A DNA stretch of 64,000 bases from Carboxylicivirga caseinilyticus (GTDB taxonomy: Bacteria > Bacteroidota > Bacteroidia > Bacteroidales > Marinilabiliaceae): positions 1 to 64,000 of the forward strand of contig JAFMVE010000009.1 in assembly GCA_025499705.1 (NCBI GenBank), given 5' to 3'. This document shows positions 26,979-36,757 of this stretch, piece by piece; within the stretch, counting starts at the first letter, position 1; each line of letters opens with the position of its first letter. The notes below the pieces were generated by a model that did not search any database, was not told the DNA's origin, and saw nothing but the letters and a program-made list of their open reading frames with translations. The position numbers and the translations under genes were made by a program.

Positions 26979-29900
26979 ATGAAAAAGAAAATCACCTTCC
27001 TGCTTCTGGCCATCATTTCATTGGTATTTGGGTACCTTCTGGTAAATCCCTCAATAAATGATATTGAAGATGAAATTGGTAATGAAGAACGTCCCGATGA
27101 ACCTGTTTTAGCCGGTGAAGAGTTGGCAAAATTTAAGGAATACCTTAGTGAAAGATTAAATAGTAGCAGACTAAAATCAACTGAAGCAAGTACGGTTAGT
27201 TCCTATGCTAATGGCAGACTAACAGGCGAATGGAAAACCAAATTATCACAAACTGGCTGGTATGGATATCGGGTAGACAATTCAGCTTACGATTCATTAC
27301 GTAACGTTTTTTACGTGGTTAGTTATGCCGGTCACTTATACAAACTGGAATACGAGAATGAAGTAAAATGGACTTTACTAAATCATAAAATAGTAATGAA
27401 TCCAACTAACAATTCTACTGCAAATCCGGTTTTTACCGGAACATTGCTGGATGATAATACTTATCGTTTGATTCGTAGCAACGATGATGCAGGAAGAATG
27501 GAATATTCTGACGATGAAGGCCTAACCTGGACAGCTGCAAGTGGTGCAAATCTTTCTCAAAGCTGGTCGAACCAGATTTTTGAGATTACCAATGATGGAG
27601 TTAAAAAAATAATGTTACATACTTATTACTCCAATTATCACCACATCTATTTTTCAAGCGATAACGGCGCCACTTATACTGAATCAAGCCTAAGCATTCC
27701 CATCTCAACTTATGATATGCGGATTGCAAAACCTTTTTATACCAACAATGCATATATGTGGCTATGGCGTAAAAGTGAAAAGACCATTGATATTTACAAA
27801 TACAACCCATCTGTTGGCGACTTTGAGTTACAAACCTCATCTACCAGCACATTAGCAGGAACCAACCTTTCGAGTGCTGCAGCGACTTATTATAACGGAC
27901 AGTATCATTTTTATTTGTCAACCATCAATTCTACTTACACTGTTTATTACTCATCTGATGAAGGAGCTAGCTGGGTTGAAAAAAATGCAGGGCGCGACAG
28001 ACCCTTTGAGGTAATTTGTCCTGATAAACCCAATATGCTTATCAGTGGCTTTGAAGATATGAAGCTATCTACTGATTACGGTGCAACATGGAACGGATTT
28101 GGTTATAAACTAGGCTGGGACATGCAGCATATGCGGACCTTTGAAAAAGCAGGAGGAACCCCAATTACACTGGTTGGTCTTGATTTTGGGTGCTATATTT
28201 CTGAAACACCTGAAAACAAGGACTCTTATACATGGTGCAACAATGGCGCATGGTTTGCAATGCATTACGATGCAGCTTCTAGCCAGAATTTCAATTCGAT
28301 TTACATGGCAAACCAGGATCGTGGAGCAACTGCCTACAAAGATTCAGGTATGATTGTCAGCACAAAAGATATTGACGGAACAGATGTATTACGCACTGGT
28401 TTTTCGAAGCGCGAAACATCAGCCTGGACCTGGTTTTATTACGGAAGAATAAAGCATCAGTATAATTTTGCAACAGGTAAAACCGGAGGTTCTGCTGTAT
28501 TTGATGGATTAGGCAACTGGTGGGCGGCTCCAATCTTAGCATCACCCAACCCTAACGAAGATGCCATTTATGCAGCTTACGGAAGTAATCTTCAGAAATT
28601 CACCTATGATGAATCCACAGGAACCATTACTCAAACAGCTCATGCTTATAATTTCAATAGTAAATATAGTTCTGACATCGGTAGTTTTGGTTATTCAGAA
28701 CTTGACCGCGACATGTGGTATGTTGCCTTAAACAATGGCATATTCTTATACTCAACAGATGGAGGTGAAAACTGGACAAGAGCCGGATATTATGGAAGTG
28801 CGCCTAAGTCGAACGACCAGTATTATAACTATCCAAAGAATCAGGCGGTAATTAAAGCCTCTGAGATTGATGCCAACACGGTTTATTATGCAGGTGTCGG
28901 TAATTATTTTCTAGTATCGACCAATCATGGTCAGACTTTTTCGTCGAGAACAATTGGTTTAAATGTATCGCGCATACGCGACTTTGCTTTATCGCCGGAT
29001 GAACAGTTTATCTTTGCAGCATGTGGATATGGTGGTGCATGGGTTTATTCAGTGCAGGACAACCGTTGGTTTCAAATGACTGATGATCCTATTCCCAGTG
29101 TTGATTTTACTGATGTTGAATTTATCAAAAGAACCAACTGTGTTCGTTTTGCTACCTATGGTAGTGGTATCATCGAGTTTCACCTGGATAATGCATTCTA
29201 TCCGGTTCAGGCTCCTGACGGATTAAGTGCTGAAAACAACAAACAAAACTTTGTTGAGCTTAATTGGAATGACAATTCAGACAATGAAGACGGATTCTAC
29301 ATTGAACGTGCCAGTGACAGTGAATTGTACTTTACCTGCATCGATACGATTGAATCTAATTCGATCAGTTACGTCGATACCACAATGCAATACGAAACCA
29401 ACTATTACTACCGGGTGAAAGCCGTGAAAGATGAAACAGCTTCAGCTGAGTCTAACCTTGCCATGGTAAAAACACTTAAAAAGGGATATGTAAGCCCGGC
29501 TAATATCAACTTAATCGATTATAGCAGCGAGGAAACAAGCAGTGAATATTCTCCGGCTATTTATGCCTTTGACGGGAATGAAGATACTTACTGGCATACA
29601 CAATACAGTGGAGCAGCACCCGGCTATCCACATTATCTCACAGTTGACTTAGGCGAAGAAATGAGTCTGGCTGGATTCAGGTATCTGCCTCGTCAGGATG
29701 GAATGACAATAGGTACCATTGCTAACTATGCCATATACATAAGCAACGATCCAGCTGATTTGGGTAATGCAGTTAACACAGGTAAGATGGCTGCCAGCAC
29801 CAAACTGAAAGAAGTAATGTTTGATGAAAAAGTATCCGGGCGATATGTGAAATTTGAAGCCCTTTCGGAAATTAATGGATCAACCTATGCAAGTGCAGCA

Positions 29901-30464
29901 GAAGTAATTTTATTAACTCAGATGGTTCCACCAGATAACCCAACCAACCTAAAAGGAACAGTATATGTTGAAACATCTGTATTCCTTACATGGAGTGATG
30001 CATCATTAAATACCGAAGGATATATCATTGAGCAGTTGAAAGATGGTGAATTTGTTCCTTTTGACACGATTCAACCAACTATTAAAGTTTTCATGATTTC
30101 GGATTTGTCACCGGCAACCAGTTATACCTTCCGATTGAGAGGTTACAACGATGGAGGTATCTCAGAACCATCCAACGAGATATCAGTTACAACCGGCGGA
30201 ACAACTGACATTTCAAATACTGAAGCAAGCATTAAAACTTATCCTAATCCATTTGATAACGAACTAAATATTGACTTACCTGAAATCAGCTCGGATGCTA
30301 TCTTACGATTGTGTACTATTAATGGTAAGGTATTCGTTGAAAAAGAGATAGAACCCGGAACAAAAAAGATTTCAATAAATACCGGTAATCTCGATTCAGG
30401 TATATATCTGTTAATTATCAATTTCGATGAAAAACAAATAGTACAAAAAGTGATTAAAAAATAA
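26979..30464 (+). CDS. BNR-repeat, FN3 and F5/8 type C protein, T9SS cargo
   Basis: The product has about 1161 residues and a signal peptide (MKKKITFLLLAIISLVFGYL); the ATG at 26979 is preferred over that at 26970. After an acidic linker, a large propeller region (about 75-745) carries Asp-boxes (YSDDEGLTWT, YSTDGGENWT, STDYGATW) as in sialidases, GH74 and sortilin-like proteins. Then come an FN3 domain (about 750-840), an F5/8 type C (discoidin) carbohydrate-binding domain (about 845-985), a second FN3 (about 990-1075) and a type IX sorting domain ending in KKVIKK-like residues. The architecture suggests a secreted glycan-binding or glycan-degrading protein; catalytic residues could not be assigned. 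A terminator follows at 30484. Confidence 0.75.
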   Translation: MKKKITFLLLAIISLVFGYLLVNPSINDIEDEIGNEERPDEPVLAGEELAKFKEYLSERLNSSRLKSTEASTVSSYANGRLTGEWKTKLSQTGWYGYRVDNSAYDSLRNVFYVVSYAGHLYKLEYENEVKWTLLNHKIVMNPTNNSTANPVFTGTLLDDNTYRLIRSNDDAGRMEYSDDEGLTWTAASGANLSQSWSNQIFEITNDGVKKIMLHTYYSNYHHIYFSSDNGATYTESSLSIPISTYDMRIAKPFYTNNAYMWLWRKSEKTIDIYKYNPSVGDFELQTSSTSTLAGTNLSSAAATYYNGQYHFYLSTINSTYTVYYSSDEGASWVEKNAGRDRPFEVICPDKPNMLISGFEDMKLSTDYGATWNGFGYKLGWDMQHMRTFEKAGGTPITLVGLDFGCYISETPENKDSYTWCNNGAWFAMHYDAASSQNFNSIYMANQDRGATAYKDSGMIVSTKDIDGTDVLRTGFSKRETSAWTWFYYGRIKHQYNFATGKTGGSAVFDGLGNWWAAPILASPNPNEDAIYAAYGSNLQKFTYDESTGTITQTAHAYNFNSKYSSDIGSFGYSELDRDMWYVALNNGIFLYSTDGGENWTRAGYYGSAPKSNDQYYNYPKNQAVIKASEIDANTVYYAGVGNYFLVSTNHGQTFSSRTIGLNVSRIRDFALSPDEQFIFAACGYGGAWVYSVQDNRWFQMTDDPIPSVDFTDVEFIKRTNCVRFATYGSGIIEFHLDNAFYPVQAPDGLSAENNKQNFVELNWNDNSDNEDGFYIERASDSELYFTCIDTIESNSISYVDTTMQYETNYYYRVKAVKDETASAESNLAMVKTLKKGYVSPANINLIDYSSEETSSEYSPAIYAFDGNEDTYWHTQYSGAAPGYPHYLTVDLGEEMSLAGFRYLPRQDGMTIGTIANYAIYISNDPADLGNAVNTGKMAASTKLKEVMFDEKVSGRYVKFEALSEINGSTYASAAEVILLTQMVPPDNPTNLKGTVYVETSVFLTWSDASLNTEGYIIEQLKDGEFVPFDTIQPTIKVFMISDLSPATSYTFRLRGYNDGGISEPSNEISVTTGGTTDISNTEASIKTYPNPFDNELNIDLPEISSDAILRLCTINGKVFVEKEIEPGTKKISINTGNLDSGIYLLIINFDEKQIVQKVIKK

Positions 30465-30483
30465 TAGCTGATTCACAATAATA

Positions 30484-30525
30484 AAAAACTCCCAGGGCCA
30501 AAATCAATGAGCTTTGGGAGTTTTT
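30484..30525 (+). terminator. Terminator of the BNR protein gene
   Basis: AAAAACTCCCA (30484-30494) pairs with TGGGAGTTTTT (30515-30525), with a 20-base loop and a T-rich tail. Confidence 0.75.
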
Positions 30526-30560
30526 ATTTTGAATAGCATATCCTTTAAAATAGAAATCCC

Positions 30561-30568
30561 TAATTTTG
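30561..30568 (+). promoter_or_regulatory. Candidate -7 box TAATTTTG
   Basis: TAATTTTG fits TAnnTTTG exactly and lies 40 bp before the small membrane-protein gene at 30609. No well-spaced -33 TTTG is present (nearest ends at 30531). Confidence 0.4.
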
Positions 30569-30608
30569 CAGAGTCTGAAACAGGATAAAATAATCTAAAT
30601 GATATCAA

Positions 30609-30884
30609 ATGGATTTACTGGTACTGATTTTATTAAGTAGGAAAATTCGCAAAATAATTAGGGAGAAAGAAGGTCTTAAACCCAACTTATATGTCATCAC
30701 GTTGCTCCTGTTATGGTTCTCTATTGGACTGCTTTTTGTTTTTATTGGCATGAAGTTATTTGGAGAATTAACCTATGCACTTTTCTTCGGATTAATTGGT
30801 GAAGCCATAGGAGGCTACCTTGGATATAAACTGGCAATTAATGCTGAACCGGTTGTTGAGAATGATAACGATTCATTATTCTGA
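30609..30884 (+). CDS. Small two-helix membrane protein
   Basis: The 91-residue protein has a short N-terminal hydrophobic stretch, a basic segment (RKIRKIIREKEG) and two clear transmembrane helices (about 28-50 and 57-77: LFFGLIGEAIGGYLGYKL), ending in an acidic tail. The glycine-rich second helix resembles small-residue-packed helices, but no family was recognised. It is a single gene with its own -7-like box, convergent with the fucosidase gene, and is probably located in the inner membrane. Confidence 0.6.
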   Translation: MDLLVLILLSRKIRKIIREKEGLKPNLYVITLLLLWFSIGLLFVFIGMKLFGELTYALFFGLIGEAIGGYLGYKLAINAEPVVENDNDSLF

Positions 30885-30891
30885 TATTAAC

Positions 30892-30924
30892 AAAAAAAGC
30901 AGCATCCCGAAAGGAGATGCTGCT
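30892..30924 (-). terminator. Terminator of the GH29/GH2/GH43 gene set
   Basis: On the minus strand AGCAGCATC pairs with GATGCTGCT (30898-30906 with 30916-30924), followed by a run of seven T (30892-30898). It closes the fucosidase gene. Confidence 0.8.
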
Positions 30925-30934
30925 AAATATTTGT

Positions 30935-32542
30935 TTAGTATATTTTAATTACAACCGGCATTTTTGACTCAGGTGCTGATTTCAGCTTTACTCGTAGACC
31001 ATCCTGATCAAATGAATAGTTTTCAATTTCACTACCCAGAACCATCACATTCCTCATTGAATCACTGATCAATGCGCCTTCTGACGAAAGTGATCTTATA
31101 AGAAGATTCTCATCATCTGGAGCACTCATCACGATTGCATAAAGAGCAGATCCTTTTTGGGTAAACCTAATATCATTTGAAGCATAAGCTTGACCCTTGT
31201 TTTCATTAAAGCCCTGTGCATTTATTGGATTTGCACTTTCTGCTTTTGGACCTTCCCCATAAATTAACCATGGACGGGTATCAAAAATACACTCACTGTT
31301 TACCTCCATCCAATGTGCAATTTCTTCTAAAATTGCTTCCTCTTTATCATCAATAGAACCATCCCCTCTTATTGGAATATTTAATAACAGATTTCCATTT
31401 TTACTAACAATATCAACCAACATCTGAATAACCGTTTTGGCAGATTTATACCTGTTCTGATTGTAAACAGCACGATCATAATGCCAGCTTCCAATACATG
31501 TACACGATTGCCATGGTTTTTCCTGAATCTGATCAGGAGCGCCCCTTTCAACATCCCAAACCATGCATTCTTTCTGTTCATCCGTTAAAATCTTTCCAAA
31601 CAACACGGCATCTAGTTGACCATTATTCTGAATGATGTTGGAATTATAATAATGAGCGGCTATTTCGAGGCCCACATTGCTGACCGGATAAAGTGGCAAA
31701 GCTGTATCATCAAAATAAATAAGATCAGGATGATACTGATTGATCATATCCACAGTTCGATTGTAGAAATCCATACAATACTCTTCAGAAGGAGGTGTTG
31801 CTCCATTTTGCCAATCCCATTGAGAATGAATTGAACCGGGATCACTACTATTCTCACTTAACGGATGGTTCTGCGCATATAATTCCTGAGGATCCAAACC
31901 ATCCCACCATTTTCCTTTTCCATCTGCCATTGTCATTGTTCCATCATAAGGTACTCCCTTCAAATCTCCGTTTTTATCCGACAACTGAGATGTCTCAAAC
32001 CAACGCCAGGCATGTGCTGAATGAATACTGACACCAAATGGCAAATCATTATTTTTAGCTGCCTTCGCCCAACCAGCTAAAATATCCTTATGCGGACCAA
32101 CTGCAACAGAATTCCACCGGTGGTGCTTGCTATTCCATAAATCAAGATTGTCATGATGGTTACCCATGGCAAAGAAATATCGGGCACCAGCCTTTTTATA
32201 TAGCGAAACTAATTTTTCAGGATCCCATTCTTCGGCTTTCCAGTCATTGATTACCTCCTTAAATCCAAATTCAGAAGGATGACCATAATGATTAACATGC
32301 CAATTATATTGACCACTGCCTTCTACATACATAAATCTACCATACCAATCACCTTGTTCAGGTTGACATTGTGGCCCCCAGTGGGCCCAAATTCCAAATT
32401 TGGCATTATTAAACCATTCTGGTATTTCGTATTGTTTTAACGATTCCCAACTAGGATCGAACTTACCTGTTTGCATTTTTTCTTTGCTGGAACATGAGAG
32501 CAATGCAAAAACAGTTATTAAAACAAGGATAGATTTTTTCAT
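30935..32542 (-). CDS. GH29 alpha-L-fucosidase lipoprotein
   Basis: The 535-residue protein has a lipobox signal (LITVFALLSC). It shows the Alpha_L_fucos barrel signature from residue 35: WFNNAKFGIWAHWGPQ, then RYFFAMGNHHDNLDLW and a likely nucleophile Asp in DLIYFDD. The C-terminal 90 residues form the usual small beta-sandwich. It hydrolyses terminal alpha-L-fucosyl residues, probably on the periplasmic side of the outer membrane or at the surface. It is the distal gene of the minus-strand part of the polysaccharide utilisation locus. Linkage specificity cannot be read from sequence. The downstream neighbour is a convergent small membrane protein with a shared terminator region. Confidence 0.9.
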   Translation of the reverse strand: MKKSILVLITVFALLSCSSKEKMQTGKFDPSWESLKQYEIPEWFNNAKFGIWAHWGPQCQPEQGDWYGRFMYVEGSGQYNWHVNHYGHPSEFGFKEVINDWKAEEWDPEKLVSLYKKAGARYFFAMGNHHDNLDLWNSKHHRWNSVAVGPHKDILAGWAKAAKNNDLPFGVSIHSAHAWRWFETSQLSDKNGDLKGVPYDGTMTMADGKGKWWDGLDPQELYAQNHPLSENSSDPGSIHSQWDWQNGATPPSEEYCMDFYNRTVDMINQYHPDLIYFDDTALPLYPVSNVGLEIAAHYYNSNIIQNNGQLDAVLFGKILTDEQKECMVWDVERGAPDQIQEKPWQSCTCIGSWHYDRAVYNQNRYKSAKTVIQMLVDIVSKNGNLLLNIPIRGDGSIDDKEEAILEEIAHWMEVNSECIFDTRPWLIYGEGPKAESANPINAQGFNENKGQAYASNDIRFTQKGSALYAIVMSAPDDENLLIRSLSSEGALISDSMRNVMVLGSEIENYSFDQDGLRVKLKSAPESKMPVVIKIY

Positions 32543-32584
32543 GGATTTATTTTATTAGCTGCTATGTTAATACTTACAAAAGAA

Positions 32585-32611
32585 AACCCTGCCCCACATG
32601 GGAACAGGGTT
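32585..32611 (-). terminator. Terminator between GH2 and GH29 genes
   Basis: AACCCTG (32585-32591) and CAGGGTT (32605-32611) form a 7-bp stem. On the minus strand it is followed by TTTTCTTTT. It may stop part of the transcripts after the GH2 gene, lowering fucosidase expression relative to the upstream genes. Confidence 0.6.
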
Positions 32612-32632
32612 ATAATTTAAATGAACTCAACT

Positions 32633-35600
32633 CTACTTGCTAATGGGCTTTATCAAGAAAGTAAATTCATAATCCTGATATGGAATGCGATATTGTTTAA
32701 GTGGAAGTGCTCTCCAACTGTTTACACAACCTAATCCCAATTGCATTTTGTCGATACAGATATTGACAGCTTCCGTTTTATCAACTTCCGGCATATGGCG
32801 TTGATCTTTATCCCATCCGTCATCCAAACCATCAATAGTATAATTCAATGCCGAGGCTGAGAATAAATTATCTGAAATAAACTCTAATCCAAAACCAGCT
32901 TTATTTACCTGTTTCCAGTAACGGATGTCACTCTTGGTTCCGGTTTCCTGTGGTCTTATGTAAGGATAAGTCTGCTCACAAACCGTTTGATTATACAATC
33001 CTACAAACTCTGAATACTTACGGTCAACATAATTCTCAACCGGGCCGCGACCATAATACTCAATCAAATCAAAGTCGGCAGGCATTTGCATTTTCAACCC
33101 AAAACGGAACATTTCAGAAACTTCTTCCTCAGAGTTTGCCTTTAATTTCTGTGTGACTTTAATTGCACCTTCGTTATTGATCACATATTCAAGAACCAAC
33201 TCAGCTTTAACTCCAGGCATTTCGTATTTGGCTACTGCTTTTACCATTCCATCTTCCAAAGAGCTATCAAAAGATTTCAAATCCATTTTTGGATGATGCC
33301 ATGCACGATATTTTTGTTGTAGCTGCGCTCCATAATCATTATCGGTTGGAGCACGCCAGAAGTTAGGCTTTAACTCGGCCCCATCTTCCAGTAAAGGAGT
33401 ATTATTTACTTCATATCTGCTTAAAAAGCCTGAATGACGATTAATATCAATACGGAAATTCTCTCCTTTAATAATCAGATAATTGTAATCGTTATCCACT
33501 TTTTCAGGAAGGCTGACTTTTTGGTTACTTTCCTTTTTATTAGAGATAACCACTGCTTCACTTTCCCATTCTTTAACTGTCAACTGTTCTTTTGCCAGGG
33601 TATAACCTGCAGGCAGCAACTGCTCAGCTTTTTTAAGCTTATAAGAAACATTTACAAAAAGTTCTTTTGAATGTTGCAGGCACTCTGGTATTTCCAATCC
33701 TAAATCAATTCGTTCAGTTTTTTGAGGTGCTACATCCATCTGATTTACAAAACCAGTTGACACAACCTTACCTTCCGAAACTAAATCCCATTGCAAGTAA
33801 AAGTTCGATAAATCGCGGAAGAAATATTCATTGGTAACCTCAATCTTACCGGCTTTAATATCTGCATCCTTTGTCCAGATTGACTGATAAAAATAACCTA
33901 CCTCATAAAAATGCGGATTGGGAACACGATCCGGACTAATCAAACCATTATTCAAAAAGTTATTATCACTTCCATCATAAGCATTAAAATCACCACCATA
34001 GGCATATATTTCCTGACCATCTTTATTTGTCCATCTAATGGACTGATTAACAAAATCCCAGATAAAACCACCCTGATATAATGGATATTTACGAATCAAA
34101 TCCCAGTATTCTTTGAATCCACCCATTGAGTTACCCATGGCGTGTGCATATTCGCACTGGATAAGAGGCTTAGTCTGTTCTTTCTGACAATATTCCTCAC
34201 TTCGCTTGTAGTCAAGATACATCGGACAGTAAGTATCGGTAAACTCATTGCCATGTCCTTGCTCGTATTGCACCGGACGAGAAGTATCATAAGCTTTAAT
34301 CCATTTGTAGCAAGCCTCAAAATTAGGACCGAAACCGGCCTCGTTACCCAACGACCAAATAATTACCGCCGGATGATTGTAATTTCGTTGAACATTACGC
34401 TGATTTCTCTCCAGATGAGCTTTATCGTATAATGGATTTTTAGCTAAAGTCTGATCACCATAACCCATACCATGTGACTCAACATTGGCTTCGGCAACCA
34501 TATAAATACCATACTCATCACATAAACTGTACCACAACTCATCATCTGGATAATGGCAGGTACGAACGGCATTCACATTGAACTTTTTCATCAACTGAAT
34601 ATCTTCAATCATGCGTTCTTTCGAAACTACATATCCTCCATCAGGATCCAGCTCATGACGATTCACCCCTTTTATCAATATTGGTTGACCATTTACAAGA
34701 AGCTGGGCGTTTTTCATCTCCACTTTTCTGAAGCCAACCTTTAATGGTATCACTTCCTTTACAACACTCCCTTTTTTAAGCGTTGCTGTTAAAGTATACA
34801 AATAAGGTAGCTCAGCCGACCACTTGTTAACATCCGCAACTTCTATTGAAGCTGTTTTGTTGCCTGATCCACTTATGCTTTTCTTAGTAACTACTTCTCC
34901 TTTTTTATCTGTTAAAACAAGATCTACTGAAGCACCACCAATAATATCCAGAGATACATCCAGCTTTCCATCAGTATAATTATTGATCAAATCAGGAGTC
35001 ACTTGAATGTCTTTGATATAAGTTTTTTCACGTGCATACAAATAGCAGTCGCGCCCAACGCCAGAGAAACGCCAAAAATCCTGATCTTCAAGATAGCTTC
35101 CATCGCACCAACGAAATACCTGAAAAGCAATTAGATTTTTACCCGGCTTTAAATATTTTGTCAAATCAAACTCAGCAGCCAGTTTGCTATCTTCACTATA
35201 TCCTACATATTTACCATTAACATACAGTGATATGTTGGAGGTTACCGAACCAAAATGAGCAATAATATTTTTGCCTGTCCATCCTTTCGGTAATTCAATT
35301 TCTTTGCGGTATGTACCCACATGATTATTTTCTTCTGGTACTGTTGGTGGATTATTCGCATACTGATTACGCCAAGGATAACCCGCATTTACATAAATTG
35401 GATCACCATAACCATTCAATTCCCAGTTACCAGGCACAGGCATTGTACCCCAGCTTTTATCATCATACGTGGTTTTAAAGAAGTCAACCGGACGTAACCA
35501 GGCATCTTTTACCCAATTAAATTTCCAAATGCCATTTAAGCTCATAAAATTGGCAGACATTTCCTTATCGCCTGCTTTGGCCACTTCATCTGACTCGTAT

Positions 35601-35728
35601 GCAAAATATGAAGTGTGCATAGGTAGTCGGTTCACCTCATTAACTTTCGGATTTTGCCACAATTCTTTTTGAGCAAAAACAGAAAAGTTCATACAGGCTA
35701 ATACAACCAGCATTAATTCTTTTTTCAT
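32633..35728 (-). CDS. GH2 beta-galactosidase (LacZ-type)
   Basis: The protein has about 1031 residues with a signal peptide (LMLVVLACMNFSVFAQ); the ATG at 35728 is preferred over 35749. The full LacZ architecture is present: sugar-binding domain (about 45-220), Ig-like domain, TIM barrel (about 320-620), DUF4981-type linker and Bgal_small_N (about 760-1031). The acid/base Glu lies in WSLGNEAGFG (about 461) and the nucleophile Glu in LIQCEYAHAMGN (about 524). It cleaves terminal beta-galactosides (other beta-glycosides cannot be excluded) in the periplasm. It lies 33 bp downstream of the GH43 gene at 35762 and is followed by a terminator-like hairpin before the fucosidase gene. Confidence 0.92.
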   Translation of the reverse strand: MKKELMLVVLACMNFSVFAQKELWQNPKVNEVNRLPMHTSYFAYESDEVAKAGDKEMSANFMSLNGIWKFNWVKDAWLRPVDFFKTTYDDKSWGTMPVPGNWELNGYGDPIYVNAGYPWRNQYANNPPTVPEENNHVGTYRKEIELPKGWTGKNIIAHFGSVTSNISLYVNGKYVGYSEDSKLAAEFDLTKYLKPGKNLIAFQVFRWCDGSYLEDQDFWRFSGVGRDCYLYAREKTYIKDIQVTPDLINNYTDGKLDVSLDIIGGASVDLVLTDKKGEVVTKKSISGSGNKTASIEVADVNKWSAELPYLYTLTATLKKGSVVKEVIPLKVGFRKVEMKNAQLLVNGQPILIKGVNRHELDPDGGYVVSKERMIEDIQLMKKFNVNAVRTCHYPDDELWYSLCDEYGIYMVAEANVESHGMGYGDQTLAKNPLYDKAHLERNQRNVQRNYNHPAVIIWSLGNEAGFGPNFEACYKWIKAYDTSRPVQYEQGHGNEFTDTYCPMYLDYKRSEEYCQKEQTKPLIQCEYAHAMGNSMGGFKEYWDLIRKYPLYQGGFIWDFVNQSIRWTNKDGQEIYAYGGDFNAYDGSDNNFLNNGLISPDRVPNPHFYEVGYFYQSIWTKDADIKAGKIEVTNEYFFRDLSNFYLQWDLVSEGKVVSTGFVNQMDVAPQKTERIDLGLEIPECLQHSKELFVNVSYKLKKAEQLLPAGYTLAKEQLTVKEWESEAVVISNKKESNQKVSLPEKVDNDYNYLIIKGENFRIDINRHSGFLSRYEVNNTPLLEDGAELKPNFWRAPTDNDYGAQLQQKYRAWHHPKMDLKSFDSSLEDGMVKAVAKYEMPGVKAELVLEYVINNEGAIKVTQKLKANSEEEVSEMFRFGLKMQMPADFDLIEYYGRGPVENYVDRKYSEFVGLYNQTVCEQTYPYIRPQETGTKSDIRYWKQVNKAGFGLEFISDNLFSASALNYTIDGLDDGWDKDQRHMPEVDKTEAVNICIDKMQLGLGCVNSWRALPLKQYRIPYQDYEFTFLIKPISK

Positions 35729-35761
35729 CTTTTTAGTATTAAGGTTCATTCTTTTTCATAA

Positions 35762-36739
35762 TTATTTAACCGCATCAACCCCTTCTGTGGTCATAACAAT
35801 CCGCTTGATAGTGTCATCCTCATTATAATATAGCTTGTCGATACATACCGAACGGCTATAGCTACTACCATCCGTCTGAATTCCTCCATTGTGATAGATA
35901 AAATACCATTCACCTTTGAATTCCACTATGGATTGATGATTTGTATTACTGTTACCGGCTATTTCATTTAATATTCCTTTGTATTCATATGGACCTTCAA
36001 TATTATCGGCCATAGCATAGGCTATTTTTTCAGGAAATCCGGTTGCATAACTTAAATAATACTTGCCATTGTATTTATGTACCCAAGGAGCTTCGGTAAA
36101 TTCCAATCCTTCAAAATCAATTTTCTTAACGGGTCCATCCAGTTCAATCATATTATCCTTAAGTTTGGCGTAATAGCAAACTCCATTACCCCAGAATAAC
36201 CAGGCCTGACCATCGTCATCGATAAACGCCGCAGGATCAATACAAGTCCAGGAGTGAGTAGACGCAAAACAATCAGAACGCTTTACCAACTGAGTTCCTA
36301 ACACGTCTTTATAAGGTCCTTCAGGACGATCAGCAACAGCCACCCCAATCCCTGATGTATTTGTACTTATATACCAATAATATTTTCCGTCTTTTTCAAC
36401 TGTATGAGCAGCATATGCCTGTCCTCTTTCATCCCATGAAAAGTCTTTTGCTCTTAACGGTGTAGGATATTCTGTCCAGTTCTTTAAATCGGTTGTGGAA
36501 AAAACACACCAATCTTTCAGGTTATAACCTTTTTGTCCACCTTGAAAGTCATGACCTGTAAACAGCCATAAGGTGTCGCCCAAAACTAATGCAGCAGGAT
36601 CTGCAGTATATTTATGTGTGAAAATTGGATTCCCTTTTGTAGTAAAGTGATAGATACTATCTAACTCATTTTGCGCATTAACAGCCGATAGTGCACAAAA
36701 TGCAAATGCCGATAAAAGTACTTTCTTCCAAATTGTCAT
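35762..36739 (-). CDS. GH43-family glycosidase (arabinosidase/xylosidase type)
   Basis: The 325-residue protein has a signal peptide (LLSAFAFCALSAVNAQ) and one five-bladed GH43 propeller. The general-base Asp is in HKYTADPAALVLGD (near residue 46), a second Asp in CIDPAAFIDDDG, and the likely general-acid Glu in LEFTEAPWVHKY (near residue 211). The family hydrolyses alpha-L-arabinofuranosides, beta-xylosides or beta-galactosides. No extra carbohydrate-binding module is attached. It lies 18 bp downstream of the second GH43-like gene and upstream of GH2, forming an operon. Periplasmic action is expected. Confidence 0.88.
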   Translation of the reverse strand: MTIWKKVLLSAFAFCALSAVNAQNELDSIYHFTTKGNPIFTHKYTADPAALVLGDTLWLFTGHDFQGGQKGYNLKDWCVFSTTDLKNWTEYPTPLRAKDFSWDERGQAYAAHTVEKDGKYYWYISTNTSGIGVAVADRPEGPYKDVLGTQLVKRSDCFASTHSWTCIDPAAFIDDDGQAWLFWGNGVCYYAKLKDNMIELDGPVKKIDFEGLEFTEAPWVHKYNGKYYLSYATGFPEKIAYAMADNIEGPYEYKGILNEIAGNSNTNHQSIVEFKGEWYFIYHNGGIQTDGSSYSRSVCIDKLYYNEDDTIKRIVMTTEGVDAVK

Positions 36740-36757
36740 TGTAAATTATTTAGTTAG

